Positions 51,703 to 52,478 of a DNA stretch of 52,478 nt are shown one piece after another; position 1 is the stretch's first letter, and each line of letters starts with the position of its first letter. The notes under the pieces were generated by a model that was not told the DNA's origin, ran no database searches, and saw only the letters and a program-made list of their open reading frames with translations. The position numbers were made by a program, and so were the translations under genes. Source of the stretch: Bdellovibrio sp. GTDB lineage: Bacteria > Bdellovibrionota > Bacteriovoracia > Bacteriovoracales > Bacteriovoracaceae. The DNA lies in assembly GCA_020720455.1 (NCBI GenBank), contig DYOQ01000009.1, positions 1 through 52,478 of the forward strand, read 5' to 3'.

Positions 51703-52359
51703 ATGAAATCGTTCTCAAAACGTTTTTTAGGAATAATTCTAGGAGCGATGCTCCTATTTGGTTCGCTAGGATTTATCTCATGTGGAACAGGTGGAAGTGG
51801 AACTAACATCTCCATTCCTGGAGTAGAAGGGCCATATCTACTTTTAGAAGGTGATAAACTTCTAATCACCATGATTTTTGAAACTTTGCAAATAGAAGGT
51901 GGTGGTCGCTTTCCAATTCCTAAATATAAAAACTCATATTTAGAAATTTCTCCAGATTTACAATCTGGTGGAACACTTGTCGCCTACTACATCTCATTAC
52001 AAGATGTCTTAGGTGGTAAGGTTGAACAACTAGACCCACAAACTCTTCCGGGCGGAAGAAACCTTCCAGGTGTAGCGAGCGGTAAACTTCCGGCCAGTGC
52101 ATTTACGGTATCAGCGCTTGGTAACTCTACCGTATACCTAGGATCTAGTGTCTTTGGCCTCTTCGTCCCAATGGCATCAGTAGGAATGCAAGGAATGATC
52201 GCTACATTTAGATTCTATACAGGTGGAAATCGAGCAGGAAATATCTCTCTCGTTGGTGCAGACACCGAAGGAAAAAATAGTGGTATTCTCCTTCTTTTGG
52301 ACTTGAATACAGCAACAAAAAATTACCTAAAAACTGTTGCAAATAAATATAAAGAGTAA
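51703..52359 (+). CDS. Putative outer-membrane or periplasmic lipoprotein
   Basis: A 218-residue protein with lipoprotein signal MKSFSKRFLGIILGAMLLFG then SLGFISC, modified Cys at about residue 27, followed by a Gly/Ser-rich linker (GTGGSGTN). The mature part is rich in Gly, Leu, Val and Ser with many short strands (STVYLGSSVFGLFVPM), suggesting a beta-rich domain. No family recognised. AAGGAGG precedes the ATG. A strong terminator follows directly. Confidence 0.75.
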   Translation: MKSFSKRFLGIILGAMLLFGSLGFISCGTGGSGTNISIPGVEGPYLLLEGDKLLITMIFETLQIEGGGRFPIPKYKNSYLEISPDLQSGGTLVAYYISLQDVLGGKVEQLDPQTLPGGRNLPGVASGKLPASAFTVSALGNSTVYLGSSVFGLFVPMASVGMQGMIATFRFYTGGNRAGNISLVGADTEGKNSGILLLLDLNTATKNYLKTVANKYKE

Positions 52360-52379
52360 GGAAGCTCGTCTTAGAAAAG

Positions 52380-52415
52380 TGGCCAATGAAAGATCTGTTT
52401 CATTGGCCATTTCTT
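52380..52415 (+). terminator. Rho-independent terminator after the lipoprotein gene
   Basis: TGGCCAATGAAA at 52380-52391, six-base loop GATCTG, and TTTCATTGGCCA at 52398-52409 form a perfect 12-bp stem followed by a short T-rich run. It lies 20 bases after the stop codon. The A and T tracts around the stem could allow function in both directions. Confidence 0.85.
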
Positions 52416-52478
52416 GTGCAATTAAATTAAACAAGGAAATACCAATAAAAACTTTAACCAAAAAAATTCTGAGCATAA
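52416..52478. other. Right window edge, no gene recognised
   Basis: AT-rich sequence after the terminator. No start codon with a ribosome site and no stem are seen before the window ends. Confidence 0.4.

Noticed and set aside
1-52478. CRISPR array, prophage or complete insertion sequence
   Set aside because: No regularly spaced repeats, no transposase or integrase frame, and no phage structural genes were seen.

Overview
This window reads as chromosomal DNA of a low-GC (roughly one third G+C), Gram-negative bacterium. Lipobox lipoproteins, a TolQ/TolR (ExbB/ExbD) pair, PlsC and CdsA homologues, and a mix of ATG, GTG and TTG starts behind AGGAGG-like sites support this. The gene content (de novo purine operon with a PurC-PurD fusion, lysine 2,3-aminomutases, Gld-like ABC genes, secreted agmatine deiminase) is compatible with Bdellovibrionota of the Bacteriovorax type. 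That placement is an inference; there is no rRNA, tRNA or marker gene here to settle it. No CRISPR array, rRNA or tRNA was seen.

Layout. 114-13698 (minus): a tightly packed purine operon transcribed right to left as purF-purE-purCD-purN-purL-purQ-purH-purM, followed by tex behind a pentanucleotide repeat. Most junctions overlap by 1-7 bases, so translation is probably coupled. 13699-13913 is the purF control region with two perfect inverted repeats. 13914-17313: a secreted agmatine deiminase-family protein, then a minus-strand group with two methyltransferases, a DUF6165 protein and a lipoprotein. 17390-19878: a divergent SelO-like protein coupled to an S51 peptidase. 19867-22745: an AbiE-type toxin-antitoxin operon and a DUF4143 ATPase, with copies of AATACTAGGC at the boundaries.

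22794-30980: a GT39-like glycosyltransferase, a TolQ/TolR/tail-anchored thioredoxin operon, a DUF4340 protein, ribosomal proteins L33 and L31, and an lpdA-rsm22-lplA group. 31035-33947: a DnaQ-like exonuclease that appears to start at ATT, then KamA and a short EpmB-like radical SAM protein. 34049-36950: a hypothetical protein, a GHMP kinase and a DHH phosphoesterase. 37072-40673: a Gld-like ABC system with a DUF4340 protein.

42169-49891 holds the most interesting group: PlsC, CdsA-like, alpha/beta-hydrolase-methyltransferase fusion, a second methyltransferase, a four-helix EamA/SMR-type protein, CDP-alcohol phosphotransferase and an MMPL exporter. Three of these match the E. coli ynbA/ynbB/ynbC set. 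Together they look like a lipid headgroup synthesis, modification and export pathway whose product is not known to me. The right end carries an unrecognised membrane-anchored 532-residue protein, a lipoprotein and a strong terminator.
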